A stretch of DNA of 64,000 nucleotides from NCBI GenBank assembly GCA_902810695.1, contig CADDYV010000009.1, positions 1-64,000 on the forward strand. Reading direction: 5' to 3'. Shown here piece after piece: positions 1-8,270 of the stretch; within the stretch, counting starts at the first letter, position 1; every line of letters starts with the position of its first letter. The position numbers and the translations under genes are program-made. The notes beneath the pieces are model-generated. The model was not told the DNA's origin. It was given only the letters and a program-made list of their open reading frames with translations, and did not search any database. The DNA comes from Actinomycetota bacterium (GTDB taxonomy: Bacteria > Actinomycetota > Rubrobacteria > Rubrobacterales > Rubrobacteraceae).

Positions 1-200
1 AAGAAAACCTTGCACTCCGCCGGAAACCTGCCCGGATGCTCTACCGGCCGGCCCCCAACACCAGAGAGCAGACCTAGACGTTCTGGTTGAACGTCATAGC
101 CATGCACCTCGATGCCGCTCTCGACGAGCCGGGTCGCGATGGGCATGCCCATAGTGCCCAGACCTGCAATACCGACGCTGTGAGTAGAAATGCGGTCCAA
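1..200 (-). CDS. NAD(P)-dependent beta-hydroxyacid dehydrogenase (partial, N-terminus only)
   Basis: Reading the minus strand from a TTG at 200 gives a protein that begins with a Rossmann motif, VGIAGLGTMGMPIATRLVESG, followed by the acidic residue of strand beta-2 (GYD). This is the N-terminus of the 3-hydroxyisobutyrate / 6-phosphogluconate dehydrogenase-like family, which oxidises beta-hydroxy acids such as tartronate semialdehyde (reverse reaction), hydroxyisobutyrate or sulfolactaldehyde-type substrates. An AGGAG lies about nine bases upstream of the TTG and supports this start. Only 66 codons are inside the window; the catalytic lysine region lies outside, so the substrate cannot be assigned. 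It diverges from the GntR regulator and is probably part of the same acid-catabolic neighbourhood. Confidence 0.75.
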   Translation of the reverse strand, partial: MDRISTHSVGIAGLGTMGMPIATRLVESGIEVHGYDVQPERLGLLSGVGGRPVEHPGRFPAECKVF

Positions 201-407
201 AAGCTTTAGCTCCTAACGTTCGAAGTCACCTGTCTACTCTCCTGGAGGTCGATCAGAAACCAGAGATGTCCACGCATGGCGAGCTATCGGGGCCTGAAAA
301 ACTCTTCCTTCGGTCCGACAACCCGTTTAGCATTTCCCCGTTGAAAGCTCGACCTTATCCTCCCACTAGACCCGAATATTGGTATTACGTTATACTAAAA
401 TTGGTAG

Positions 408-652
408 AGAAGCAAGCCTCGGAGAACTGCTACAGAGTCCGAACGGCGAGTGGAGGTCAAGTGCAGGGTTCCGTTACTCGTTGCTTTCCAACCCCGATAT
501 CGCGTAAGGGTGGACACAAAGGACATCGTCACGGGCGAGAGAGTGGTAGGCATCTACACAGATGATGGCTTCTCGTAGAAGTGGTTGCAGGGGAGGATGT
601 GCCTCTGGAGCATGGAGAGTTCGTGATGACCAAGCTGTACCCGAGGACGTAA
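408..652 (+). pseudogene. Decayed 3' end of an unidentified gene
   Basis: An open frame with no start of its own runs to TAG at 576-578 (about VDTKDIVTGERVVGIYTDDG). A continuation beginning at 575 in a neighbouring frame (VEVVAGEDVPLEHGEFVM) runs to TAA at 650-652. The two halves read naturally as one protein end if a single base is gained or lost near 575, which suggests a frameshifted remnant. I do not recognise the family. A 99-codon ORF at 266-565 in another frame looks like chance (low-complexity, basic, no homology recognised). The 201-671 stretch otherwise holds only a TATACT -10-like hexamer at 391-396, which could serve the downstream regulator. Confidence 0.3.
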
Positions 653-671
653 CAAAGGAGAGTACAAGAAC

Positions 672-1397
672 ATGTTCAAGCCTGTCTCAGATAGCCGGGC
701 CTATAGCGAGAGGATCGTCTCCCAGATCACCGATGCGATAGTCAAGGGAGACTTAAAACCCGGTGACAGGATGCCTACCGAGCGAGACCTGGCAGAGCAG
801 TTCGGGGTGAGCCGCACCGTGGTCAGGGATGCGGTAAAGACGCTTTCGGGACGGGGCATCCTCAAGGTGAGGCAGGGAGCGGGCATCTTCGTGGCTACCC
901 CCGAAGACGCCATGCCCGGAGCTTTGAGTGCTCTATCGAGCATGATCCTGGTTGGCGGCCCTGCTCTAAGAGACCATTTCGAGGTGCGTAAGCTCCTGGA
1001 GACCCAGGCTGCGGAGTGGGCCGCAGCGAGAGCAAAAGAGCACCACCTGGAGCGCCTGCAACAGATACTCGATGAAGCCTTTGGCTTTGAGGATAACCCG
1101 GATGCTTTGAGCGAGCGGGATGCGAAATTTCATGCGGGGCTGGCGGAAGCCTCCGGGAACCTGGTCCTGGTCAGGGTCATGCTGGTGCTTTTGGATCTTC
1201 TTGCGGCGAGCCGGCGCGAGACGTTGAGCATACCCGGGAGAGCGAGGCTCTCCCTTGAAGACCATGTACGCATTCTGGAGAAGGTAAAAGCTAGAGATTC
1301 CTCTGGAGCGCGCCAGGCGATGCTCGATCACCTAGAGTCGGTTGAGTCTTCCCTCAAAGAGCTACACCCTGAGTTGGGCATAGGCTCTTCTGCTTGA
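672..1397 (+). CDS. GntR-family (FadR subfamily) transcriptional regulator
   Basis: 241 aa. The N-terminal winged helix (about residues 10-75) contains the GntR signature LKPGDRMPTERDLAEQFGVS and TVVRDAVKTLSGRG. The C-terminal all-helical FCD domain (about 95-225) has D..H positions (DAKFHAGLAEASGN, DHVRILEKVKARD) typical of metal- or carboxylate-binding FadR-type regulators such as those for lactate, glycolate, uronates and galactonate. AAAGGAG sits nine bases before the ATG. It precedes a run of sugar/acid transporters and enzymes, so a role as a local repressor responding to a hydroxy acid is inferred. A TGGT-type half box and TATACT (379-396) upstream might mediate autoregulation. Confidence 0.9.
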   Translation: MFKPVSDSRAYSERIVSQITDAIVKGDLKPGDRMPTERDLAEQFGVSRTVVRDAVKTLSGRGILKVRQGAGIFVATPEDAMPGALSALSSMILVGGPALRDHFEVRKLLETQAAEWAAARAKEHHLERLQQILDEAFGFEDNPDALSERDAKFHAGLAEASGNLVLVRVMLVLLDLLAASRRETLSIPGRARLSLEDHVRILEKVKARDSSGARQAMLDHLESVESSLKELHPELGIGSSA

Positions 1398-1427
1398 GTG
1401 ATGCCAGGACAAGGCCTATACGCTTAT

Positions 1428-1456
1428 TTGACCGGTTTCAAGTTAGGGTATAACCT
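1428..1456 (+). promoter_or_regulatory. Candidate promoter with overlapping dyad upstream of the MFS gene
   Basis: TTGACC (1428-1433) and TATAAC (1449-1454) are separated by 15 bases, shorter than ideal. The -10 lies inside the near-palindrome AGGGTATAACCT (1445-1456, one mismatched pair), a natural place for a repressor to bind. It would drive the MFS-MFS-SDR-LarA run beginning at 1622. Confidence 0.4.
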
Positions 1457-1543
1457 ATCATCCATCTTCATCAAAAGTGCAGGGGGAGGGAATATGGAAA
1501 ATGGGTCGGCCGATCACACGCATATACGGCACCATTTTGCCTG

Positions 1544-1556
1544 TTGGTGATCCCAA
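1544..1556. promoter_or_regulatory. Candidate GntR/FadR-type operator
   Basis: TTGGTGATCCCAA matches the PdhR/LldR-type consensus TTGGTnnnACCAA with one substitution. It lies between the FadR-type regulator gene (ends 1397) and the MFS gene (starts 1622), about 90 bases downstream of the candidate promoter, as expected for a local operator. Prediction by eye only. Confidence 0.35.
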
Positions 1557-1621
1557 CGCTCTGGGGAGGCAGGTTTCCATAGGAACCTGAGGCAATAACC
1601 TTCGGGCCAGGAGGAGCAAAG

Positions 1622-2998
1622 ATGGCCGGAACAACATCTGTAGCTACGCAAAGAAGTGCCAGCAAACTGACCTACTTCTTCGGAGCCCTGGGAGGTCTGC
1701 TCTTCGGCTACGACCTGGGGATCGTGGCCGGTGCGCTGCTTTTTATTAAGCCGGATCTGGGCCTGAGCCCGGTGCAGGAGGGGCTGGTGGTGAGTTCCTT
1801 GCTGTTCGGGGCGGCGATCGGCGCGATCGGCTGTGGCCCGCTCTCCGACCGGACGGGCAGACGCTGGGTGGTCCTTCTGGCTGCCGCCATCTTCGGCGCC
1901 GGAGCGATCGGTGCGGCCCTCTCTCCCGGCGCCGACGCGCTCATATTCTTCAGGTTTGTTATGGGGCTGGCCGTCGGGACTTTCTCAGCCATGGTGCCGG
2001 TCTACCTCTCGGAGATAGCCCCGCCGGAGATTCGGGGCAGGCTCTCGGGGTTGAATCAGCTCATGATCTCCACCGGCATACTCGTGGCCTACCTGGTCAA
2101 CCTGGCGCTCAGCCCTTATGGCGCGTGGAGGTTGATGCTGGGACTGGCCTCCGCTCCCGCCATAGTCCTCCTGGTGGGACTCACTTTCCTGCCAGAGAGC
2201 CCCCGCTGGCTGGTGAAGCGGGGACGCGAAGACGAGGCGCGGGCCGTGCTCGGGCGCTATCGCGAGGCCGAAAGGGTAGACACCGAGATAGAGGACATAA
2301 AACAGGTAAACAGGCAGGAAGAGGAGCAACTGGGCCTGCGCCGGCTCTTACGCGATCCCCGTCTCCGGCGGTTGCTCTTGCTGGGCGTAGGGCTCGCGGT
2401 CTTCCAGCAGATAGTCGGGATCAACACCATCATCTACTACGCCCCGACCATTCTCACGAGCCTGGGCTACGGCAACTCGGCGGCCATCATCGCCAACGCG
2501 GGCCTCGGAGCCTGGACCGTGTTCATCACGATAATAATGCTTCTGTTCGTGGTGGATCGCATAGGGCGCAGGCGGCCGCTCATTTTCGGGGCCTGGGGCA
2601 TGGTGTTGAGCATGGTCGTCCTCGGCATAACGTTCTTCTCCGCCGGCATACAGGGGGGTGCGGCGGGCTGGATCGCCATCGCCTGTCTGGTGCTGTTCAA
2701 GGCCAGCTTCTCTTTGAGCTGGGGCGGCATAATGTGGATAATGCTCGGTGAAGTCTTCCCGCTGAGAATACGCGGCACCGCCATGGGCATATCATCCTTC
2801 TGCAACTGGGCCGCGAACTTCCTGGTAGGCCTGACTTTCCCCATACTGCTGGCAGCCGGAACAGGCGCCGTTTTCTTCGTCTTCGCCGCGATCGGGGTGC
2901 TGGCTTCCCTCTTTGCCTTCTTCGTGGTCCCAGAGACCAAAGGAAGAAGCCTGGAACAGATAGAGAGCCGCCTGGCTCTGGGGAAGGGGAGTGCGTAG
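1622..2998 (+). CDS. MFS sugar porter (sugar:H+ symporter family)
   Basis: 458 aa integral membrane protein with about 12 hydrophobic segments. It carries the hallmarks of the sugar porter family: GGLLFGYDLGIVAGAL in TM1, DRTGRRW in the 2-3 loop, PESPRWLVKRGR after TM6, GINTIIYYAP in TM7, DRIGRRRPL in the 8-9 loop and the terminal VPETKGRSLEQIE. Relatives such as XylE, GalP and AraE bring in pentoses, hexoses or inositol with protons. AGGAGG is placed eight bases before the ATG. It heads a co-directional run under the GntR regulator. The sugar-porter assignment is firm, the substrate is unknown. Confidence 0.93.
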   Translation: MAGTTSVATQRSASKLTYFFGALGGLLFGYDLGIVAGALLFIKPDLGLSPVQEGLVVSSLLFGAAIGAIGCGPLSDRTGRRWVVLLAAAIFGAGAIGAALSPGADALIFFRFVMGLAVGTFSAMVPVYLSEIAPPEIRGRLSGLNQLMISTGILVAYLVNLALSPYGAWRLMLGLASAPAIVLLVGLTFLPESPRWLVKRGREDEARAVLGRYREAERVDTEIEDIKQVNRQEEEQLGLRRLLRDPRLRRLLLLGVGLAVFQQIVGINTIIYYAPTILTSLGYGNSAAIIANAGLGAWTVFITIIMLLFVVDRIGRRRPLIFGAWGMVLSMVVLGITFFSAGIQGGAAGWIAIACLVLFKASFSLSWGGIMWIMLGEVFPLRIRGTAMGISSFCNWAANFLVGLTFPILLAAGTGAVFFVFAAIGVLASLFAFFVVPETKGRSLEQIESRLALGKGSA

Positions 2999-3036
2999 TA
3001 CATCTTTACGCCAAAAGAATGACGGGGAGGTAATGA

Positions 3037-4443
3037 GTGGCGGAAAGCCTGACTGTACGTACCAAGCGCGACATCATCGACTTTGTAAACTCCCACCCCA
3101 CCGGCAGCCGCAGGGCCAAGATCCTGGCGTTCGTCGCTCTGGGTGGGATCTTTATTGACGCCTATGACTTCACCAGCATCGGTATAGGAGTCGATTCGCT
3201 CCAGAGCCAGCTCTCCTTGACGCCCTTTGAGGTCGGCACCGTCACGGCGATCATGGCGTTCGGCGCGCTGGTCGGCGCCCTGGTGGGAGGATATGTGGTC
3301 GAGAGGGTCGGTCGCTACAAACTGTTCACCATAGACCTGTTCCTCTTTGTCGTCGCCGCCCTGGGTGCCGGGCTCTCCCCGAACCTGGGGTGGCTGCTCT
3401 TCTTCAGGTTTTTCCTGGGAGTAGGGGTCGGCCTCGACATGCCCGCCTCTCTGAGCTTCGTGGCCGAGTTCACCAACTCCAGCAACAAGGGAAAGTACGT
3501 CAACTTCTGGCAGATGATGTGGTACTGCGCCACGGTGTGCACGGGGTTGGTGGTGCTCGTCGTCTTTTTCGCCGGGGTGGGGAACGACCTGTGGCGGTGG
3601 GCCGTGGGATTCGGGGCGGTCCCTGCCCTGGTAGTGCTCGCGCTGCGCTTCCGCTACGCCGACGAGAGCCCCATGTGGGCGGCGCACCACCTGGGCCTCG
3701 AAGAAGCCGCAAAGATTCTGGAGAAGAACTACGACGTTCGCGTAAACGTTCCGCCTCTGGAAGAGAGGGCCACACGCCCTTCACGCGTGAGGTACGGCGC
3801 GATCTTCCAGCGGGGTTACAGGGCGCGAACTACTCTGGCCTCGATCATCTCCGGGTTGCAGAGCATGGAGTACTACGCCGTGGGGTTCTACCTGCCCACC
3901 ATATCGGCGTTGATCCTGGGCAAGGGTTTGCTGTACGTGATCATTGGGACCATCGTGATCAACCTCTTCGGCATCCTCGGGGGCGGCACCCAGCCGTTTT
4001 TTACCCCCAGGTTCGGGGTCTGGAAGCTCGCGGTTATCGGCTGCGCCATCGCCGCGGCCAGCCTGATCCTGGCCGGGATAACCAAGGGCGTCATCTCCAT
4101 CTACCTGCAGGGGCTGCTCCTGGGCATCTTTATCCTCGCCCACTCCTTTGGCCAGGGCTCGCAGGGGAAAACTATGGCCGCCCTGTCCTACCCCACCGAG
4201 TTTCGGGGTGTAGGAACCGGCTGGGCAGAGGCCATGTCGCGGGTAGGCAGCATCTTCGGCTTCTACGTCTTTCCCCTCGTGCTGGCCGCCGTCGGCCTGA
4301 GCCAGACCCTGCTCTATCTGGCGGCGATCCCCCTCATCATGCTGGCCTCTTTGCTGCTGATACGCTGGGAACCCGTGGGGCAAGACGTCGAAAGCGGGGT
4401 ACCGTCTCCACTCGAACCAAAAGCTCTGGCTTCTGAGGAATGA
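3037..4443 (+). CDS. MFS transporter (sugar/organic-acid porter-like)
   Basis: 468 aa with about 12 membrane segments. GGIFIDAYDFTSIGIG in TM1, a VERVGRYKLF loop 2-3 motif, and ESPMWAAHHLGLEEA where sugar porters have PESPRWL place it near the metabolite:H+ / sugar porter branches. The GTG at 3037 follows GGGGAGG by about six bases; an ATG at 3033 is in another frame and closes quickly. It lies 38 bases after the previous MFS gene, suggesting a shared transcript. A related architecture recurs in the minus-strand MFS protein at 59023-60423. Substrate unknown; a carboxylated sugar or aromatic acid is plausible. Confidence 0.88.
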   Translation: MAESLTVRTKRDIIDFVNSHPTGSRRAKILAFVALGGIFIDAYDFTSIGIGVDSLQSQLSLTPFEVGTVTAIMAFGALVGALVGGYVVERVGRYKLFTIDLFLFVVAALGAGLSPNLGWLLFFRFFLGVGVGLDMPASLSFVAEFTNSSNKGKYVNFWQMMWYCATVCTGLVVLVVFFAGVGNDLWRWAVGFGAVPALVVLALRFRYADESPMWAAHHLGLEEAAKILEKNYDVRVNVPPLEERATRPSRVRYGAIFQRGYRARTTLASIISGLQSMEYYAVGFYLPTISALILGKGLLYVIIGTIVINLFGILGGGTQPFFTPRFGVWKLAVIGCAIAAASLILAGITKGVISIYLQGLLLGIFILAHSFGQGSQGKTMAALSYPTEFRGVGTGWAEAMSRVGSIFGFYVFPLVLAAVGLSQTLLYLAAIPLIMLASLLLIRWEPVGQDVESGVPSPLEPKALASEE

Positions 4444-4459
4444 GAGGTGGCCTTAGACC

Positions 4460-5437
4460 ATGGCCGTTTTGATCACCGGCGGGACGGGGTTTATCGGAGC
4501 GTACGTTGCCCGAAGGTTGCTCAGGGCAGGCCGGAAGGTTGTTACGCTGGACAACCTCCCTTCCAATGTTATCAACGAGGTCCTCGATCCAGAGGAACTG
4601 GCTCAGGTGCGATTTATGCGCGGTGATGTCTCTTCTTTACGGGATGTGGCCCGCGCCATCCGTGACAATAACGTGGAGCGGGTGATTCACCTCGCCTCCC
4701 TGCTGCACCCGGCTTCTAACGAGAACCCGCCGCTGGCGATCCAGGTCAACATCCAGGGTCAGGCGACCATCCTGGAAGCCGCCCGGATCTTCGATCTGAA
4801 GAAGGTCGTATGGGCAAGCTCGGTAGTGGTCTTTGGCAGCCGGGACTCACAACCCCGCATCCCCGTGCCCAATGACGCTCCCCACCATCCGGTGAACCTG
4901 TACGGGGCGAGCAAGTCTTTCGACGAGTTCCTTACGAACCACTACATCAGGGAGTGGGGGATAGACGCTCTGGGGTTGCGGTTCACCGTAGTGTACGGCC
5001 CCGGCCGTGTTCGCGGAGCCAGCGCCTTCGTCAACGAGCTCATCAAACCCGCCCTCGGCAAGCCCGCCAACGTACCTTTCGGTGACGACATCGTGGACTG
5101 GCAGTACGTCGAAGACATCGCCGATCTCCTCGTCAAGTGTATTGATTTGCCGAGAACCAGAACCCCGGTTTTCAATACCCAGTTCGACAGGCGCTCGATC
5201 AGGGAAGCGGGGGCTTTTGTCAGAGAACTCATTCCTTCGGCTGTGATCACGTACCAGCCCGGAGAGTTCGGGATAGCGTGGGAGCTCGACGACTCGGTTC
5301 TGCAAGAGGAGATCGGCTTCGAGCCGATGTTCACGATGGAACGAGGATTGAGAGCGGTCCTAGAGCATGCCAGAAGGCAGGCCGGGCTCCCGCCACTGGA
5401 AGCTCCTGCCGGAGATCACTCGTGGAAAGGACAGTAG
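4460..5437 (+). CDS. NAD-dependent epimerase/dehydratase (extended SDR)
   Basis: 325 aa. The N-terminal Rossmann motif GGTGFIGAYVAR (residues 7-18), HLASLLHP in the position of the family's HLAA motif, the WASS strand and the catalytic YGASK (Tyr-x3-Lys) identify an extended short-chain dehydrogenase of the GalE / uronate-dehydrogenase type acting on nucleotide sugars, sugar acids or lactones. It follows the MFS gene by 16 bases. The setting between sugar transporters and a LarA-family enzyme favours catabolism of a sugar or sugar acid over envelope synthesis (no glycosyltransferases nearby). The exact reaction is not determinable from sequence alone. Confidence 0.88.
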   Translation: MAVLITGGTGFIGAYVARRLLRAGRKVVTLDNLPSNVINEVLDPEELAQVRFMRGDVSSLRDVARAIRDNNVERVIHLASLLHPASNENPPLAIQVNIQGQATILEAARIFDLKKVVWASSVVVFGSRDSQPRIPVPNDAPHHPVNLYGASKSFDEFLTNHYIREWGIDALGLRFTVVYGPGRVRGASAFVNELIKPALGKPANVPFGDDIVDWQYVEDIADLLVKCIDLPRTRTPVFNTQFDRRSIREAGAFVRELIPSAVITYQPGEFGIAWELDDSVLQEEIGFEPMFTMERGLRAVLEHARRQAGLPPLEAPAGDHSWKGQ

Positions 5438-5441
5438 CCGT

Positions 5442-6860
5442 TTGAGGAACGTTCGCATCGAGTACGGCGACTCGGGGATGGACATAGAGGTGCCGGAGAA
5501 CGCGGTGGTTCTCCGGCCCGGCGAGGCTTTCACGGAGCCAGAACCTCTGGAAGATCCCATCGAAGCCACGCGCCGAGCCCTGGCGGAGCCTCTTGGTTCT
5601 CCACCCATAAGGGAGCTGGTAGGGCCGGGAGCGAAGGTGGTGATCTCCTTCCCCGACAGGGTCAAGGGCGGCTCTCACGCCACTTCGCACAGGCGGGTGA
5701 CCATACCCCTCTTGCTCCAGGAGCTTGAGGCTGCCGGGATTGACGAGCGGGACATCAAACTCGTGTGCGCCATCGGTTTGCACCGGAAAAACCGCCCGGA
5801 CGAGTTCGAGAGCTACCTGGGACGCGATATCGCCGCACGATTCTGTGGCGAGCGGCTGGTGAATCACGATCCCGAAGACCCCCAAAGCATCCTCAAGGTA
5901 GGAGAAACGGAGCGGGGGGATATAGTAGAGGTCAATCAAGACGTAGTCGAGGCGGACCTCGCGATCATGCTGGGACACGCCATGGGCAACCCCTATGGAG
6001 GCTACTCCGGCGGGTACAAGATGCCGTGCACGGGGCTTACCACCTGGCGTTCGATCCGCTGCCACCACACTCCTAAGACGATGTACCGCGACGACTTCAC
6101 TCCCGCTTCCACCGAAAGCCATTTCCGCCACCAGCTCGTCGAGATCGGCGAAAAGATAGAAGGGGCCATGAAGAACCCGTTCTTCGCGGTGGATGCCGTG
6201 CTGGACAGCGAGTCCCGGCAGCTCGGCGTTTTCGCGGGGAGAGCAAGCGAGGTGGAGAGAGCAAGCTGGCCGGTGGCCGCCAGACGCACCGAAGTAGTGA
6301 TGGAGGAAGAGAAGGCGGACGTGCTCGTTTTGGGGATGCCGCGCTCTTTCCACTACGGTCCGGGGATGGGGTCGAATCCCATCCTGATGCTGCAGGCCAT
6401 CGGCTCTTCGATCGTCAGGGCCGCGGGAGCTTTGAGGCCGGACCCCGTCGTCATTTGCGCCTCGGTGTGCGATGGCTGGTTCAACGACGAGTGGTTCCCA
6501 TCTTACCGGGAGACCTACGATCTCTTCCAGCGGTGCAACCGGGTGGAGGAAATGCAGCGTTACGAAGACGACATGTGCGCCCGGCCAGAGTACCTGCGTG
6601 GCTTCAGAGAAGCCTACGGCTACCATCCCTTCCACGCCTTCTCGATGCTCTACATGGGAGGGATCGCGCTTGACTTCGCCCGCACTATCTACATAGTCGG
6701 TGCAAAAGAGCCGGATTTTGCGCGGGGAATGGGCTGCATCCCGGTGAGCACGTTCGATGAAGCGGTAAAGCAAGCGAGCCGTCAGGTGGGCGAAAACCCG
6801 AAGATGCTGGTGGTACCCGAACTCTCCAGGCCGCAGGTCCACGTGAGCGCCGGCGGATAA
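5442..6860 (+). CDS. LarA-family nickel-dependent hydroxyacid racemase/epimerase
   Basis: 472 aa from a TTG at 5442 (an ORF from 5367 would overlap the SDR by 70 bases). Starting there gives RNVRIEYGDSGMDIEVPE, the usual LarA beginning, with AAAGGA upstream. LarA proteins use a nickel-pincer cofactor bound to a lysine. Seen here: the IGLHR motif (first catalytic His), GYSGGYK (cofactor Lys) at about 5998-6018, and a downstream RCHHT for the Ni-binding His. The residue usually His before GYSGG (PHxxx in LarA) appears replaced (NPYG). Family members act on lactate, malate, gluconate and similar acids. Sugar transporters and an SDR next door point to an aldonate-type substrate. No larB/C/E cofactor genes occur here. 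Confidence 0.82.
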   Translation: MRNVRIEYGDSGMDIEVPENAVVLRPGEAFTEPEPLEDPIEATRRALAEPLGSPPIRELVGPGAKVVISFPDRVKGGSHATSHRRVTIPLLLQELEAAGIDERDIKLVCAIGLHRKNRPDEFESYLGRDIAARFCGERLVNHDPEDPQSILKVGETERGDIVEVNQDVVEADLAIMLGHAMGNPYGGYSGGYKMPCTGLTTWRSIRCHHTPKTMYRDDFTPASTESHFRHQLVEIGEKIEGAMKNPFFAVDAVLDSESRQLGVFAGRASEVERASWPVAARRTEVVMEEEKADVLVLGMPRSFHYGPGMGSNPILMLQAIGSSIVRAAGALRPDPVVICASVCDGWFNDEWFPSYRETYDLFQRCNRVEEMQRYEDDMCARPEYLRGFREAYGYHPFHAFSMLYMGGIALDFARTIYIVGAKEPDFARGMGCIPVSTFDEAVKQASRQVGENPKMLVVPELSRPQVHVSAGG

Positions 6861-6949
6861 TGGGCTCAGGTTATCGAGAAAGTCATCGTGTACGGGCGGG
6901 AACTATGGCTCTGAGAGGTTGTTAGCTTTCCACAAGGAGGGAAGAGAAG

Positions 6950-8254
6950 ATGAGATCCCCGAGTGGTTCGTCCGCTACCCTGGTCAGGCGCATAGCGAGG
7001 ATAACCGTGGTTATCCTCTTCTTCGCCTGGCTCGTTGACTACATTGACCGTCTCGTTATCACGCTTGCATTGCCGCCGATAGGAAAGGAGCTTCACCTCG
7101 ACAACACCGAAAAGGGAGCCATCCTGACCGTCTTCTTCCTCGCCTACGCCATATTCCAGATACCCGGTGGCCTTCTGGCCGACCGTATCGGGGCACGGAA
7201 GATCACGACGTTCACGATGATCATCTGGTCTGCGTTTACGGCGCTTACCGGGGCCGCCGCCAACTACGCGATGCTGCTGGTGGTGCGCTTTCTGTTCGGG
7301 GCGGCAGAGGGCATGTTCCCGGGCGCGTCAATGAAGGCGATATCCGAGCGTACCAGCGGCAGAAACAGGATGACGGCCAACGGTATCATGCTCGCCTCGA
7401 ACCCTTTGGGCGCGGCTCTGGCACCGTTGGTCGCGGCTCCGGCCATAGCCCTGGTGGGTTGGAAACATTCCTTCTTCTACGTGGCGGGTCTGGGTATCGT
7501 GATGGCGGCGATCATCTGGATCGCGCTGCCCAGGGTGTTGCCAGCCGGTGAAGGTGAGGAGCGGCAATCCCAGGAATCGAACGGCTCTGGCCGCGACAGC
7601 CTCCGGTTGCTGTCCTCGGGGACCATGTGGAAGTTCACGCTCATGTTCTTCGGCTTCGATGTCGTCTCCTGGGGGCTGGTTAGCTGGGTCCCGGACTACC
7701 TGGTAACCCAGAGAGGCGTGTCAATAGTTACTACAGGCATCTACGCCTCGATCCCGTGGTTTGTCGGCATGATATCGACGGTGGCGGGCGGTGTACTCTT
7801 CGACCGCTATTTTCATGAGCGTCACCGCTGGATAATCGTCCCGACGATGATCGTCACCGCGATCTTCCTGGACCTGATGGTTCGTTCGCATACCACGGCG
7901 GCCTTCGTAACCTTCGAGAGCATCGCGATGTTCTTCATGTTCGTGAACTTCATGCCGATCTTCGGGCTGCCCTTGCGGCTTTTGCCGCGCGAGGTGGTGG
8001 GATCAGGTTCCGCGCTGGTCAACTTCGGCGGTCAGGCCGGCGGGTTCGTGGCGCCACTCATCATGGGGTTTCTGGCGGACCGCCTCTCCTTTACCGCAGC
8101 CTTCGGGTTTCTGGTGTTCGGGGCGCTTCTGGCGGCGGCGTCCTCGTTGTGGTCTCCGCAGACCTCGGAGGCTTTTCGGGATGCGCTCGGGGACAAGCTG
8201 GCGGAGATGCGTTCGCCGCGGCCCGAGGGACATCGCCAGGTACAACGGCAATAG
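6950..8254 (+). CDS. MFS transporter, anion:cation symporter (ACS)-like
   Basis: 434 aa with about 12 membrane spans. The features LVDYIDRLVITLALPPIGKEL in TM1 and YAIFQIPGGLLADRIGARK before the loop 2-3 motif are typical of the ACS family (glucarate, galactonate, hexuronate and phthalate transporters). AAGGAGGG lies nine bases before the ATG. It follows the LarA-family gene by 89 bases and precedes an acyl-amino-acid deacylase by 16 bases, so it may import either a sugar acid for the upstream enzymes or an acylated amino acid for the downstream ones. Confidence 0.88.
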   Translation: MRSPSGSSATLVRRIARITVVILFFAWLVDYIDRLVITLALPPIGKELHLDNTEKGAILTVFFLAYAIFQIPGGLLADRIGARKITTFTMIIWSAFTALTGAAANYAMLLVVRFLFGAAEGMFPGASMKAISERTSGRNRMTANGIMLASNPLGAALAPLVAAPAIALVGWKHSFFYVAGLGIVMAAIIWIALPRVLPAGEGEERQSQESNGSGRDSLRLLSSGTMWKFTLMFFGFDVVSWGLVSWVPDYLVTQRGVSIVTTGIYASIPWFVGMISTVAGGVLFDRYFHERHRWIIVPTMIVTAIFLDLMVRSHTTAAFVTFESIAMFFMFVNFMPIFGLPLRLLPREVVGSGSALVNFGGQAGGFVAPLIMGFLADRLSFTAAFGFLVFGALLAAASSLWSPQTSEAFRDALGDKLAEMRSPRPEGHRQVQRQ

Positions 8255-8270
8255 CTGGAGGGACTACTGA

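Noticed and set aside
266-565. A 99-codon plus-strand frame
   Set aside because: No ribosome site, no family resemblance, and it conflicts with the better-looking remnant frame at 408-652.
2467-3690. A 407-codon minus-strand open frame
   Set aside because: Runs antisense across two MFS genes and has no recognisable domain.
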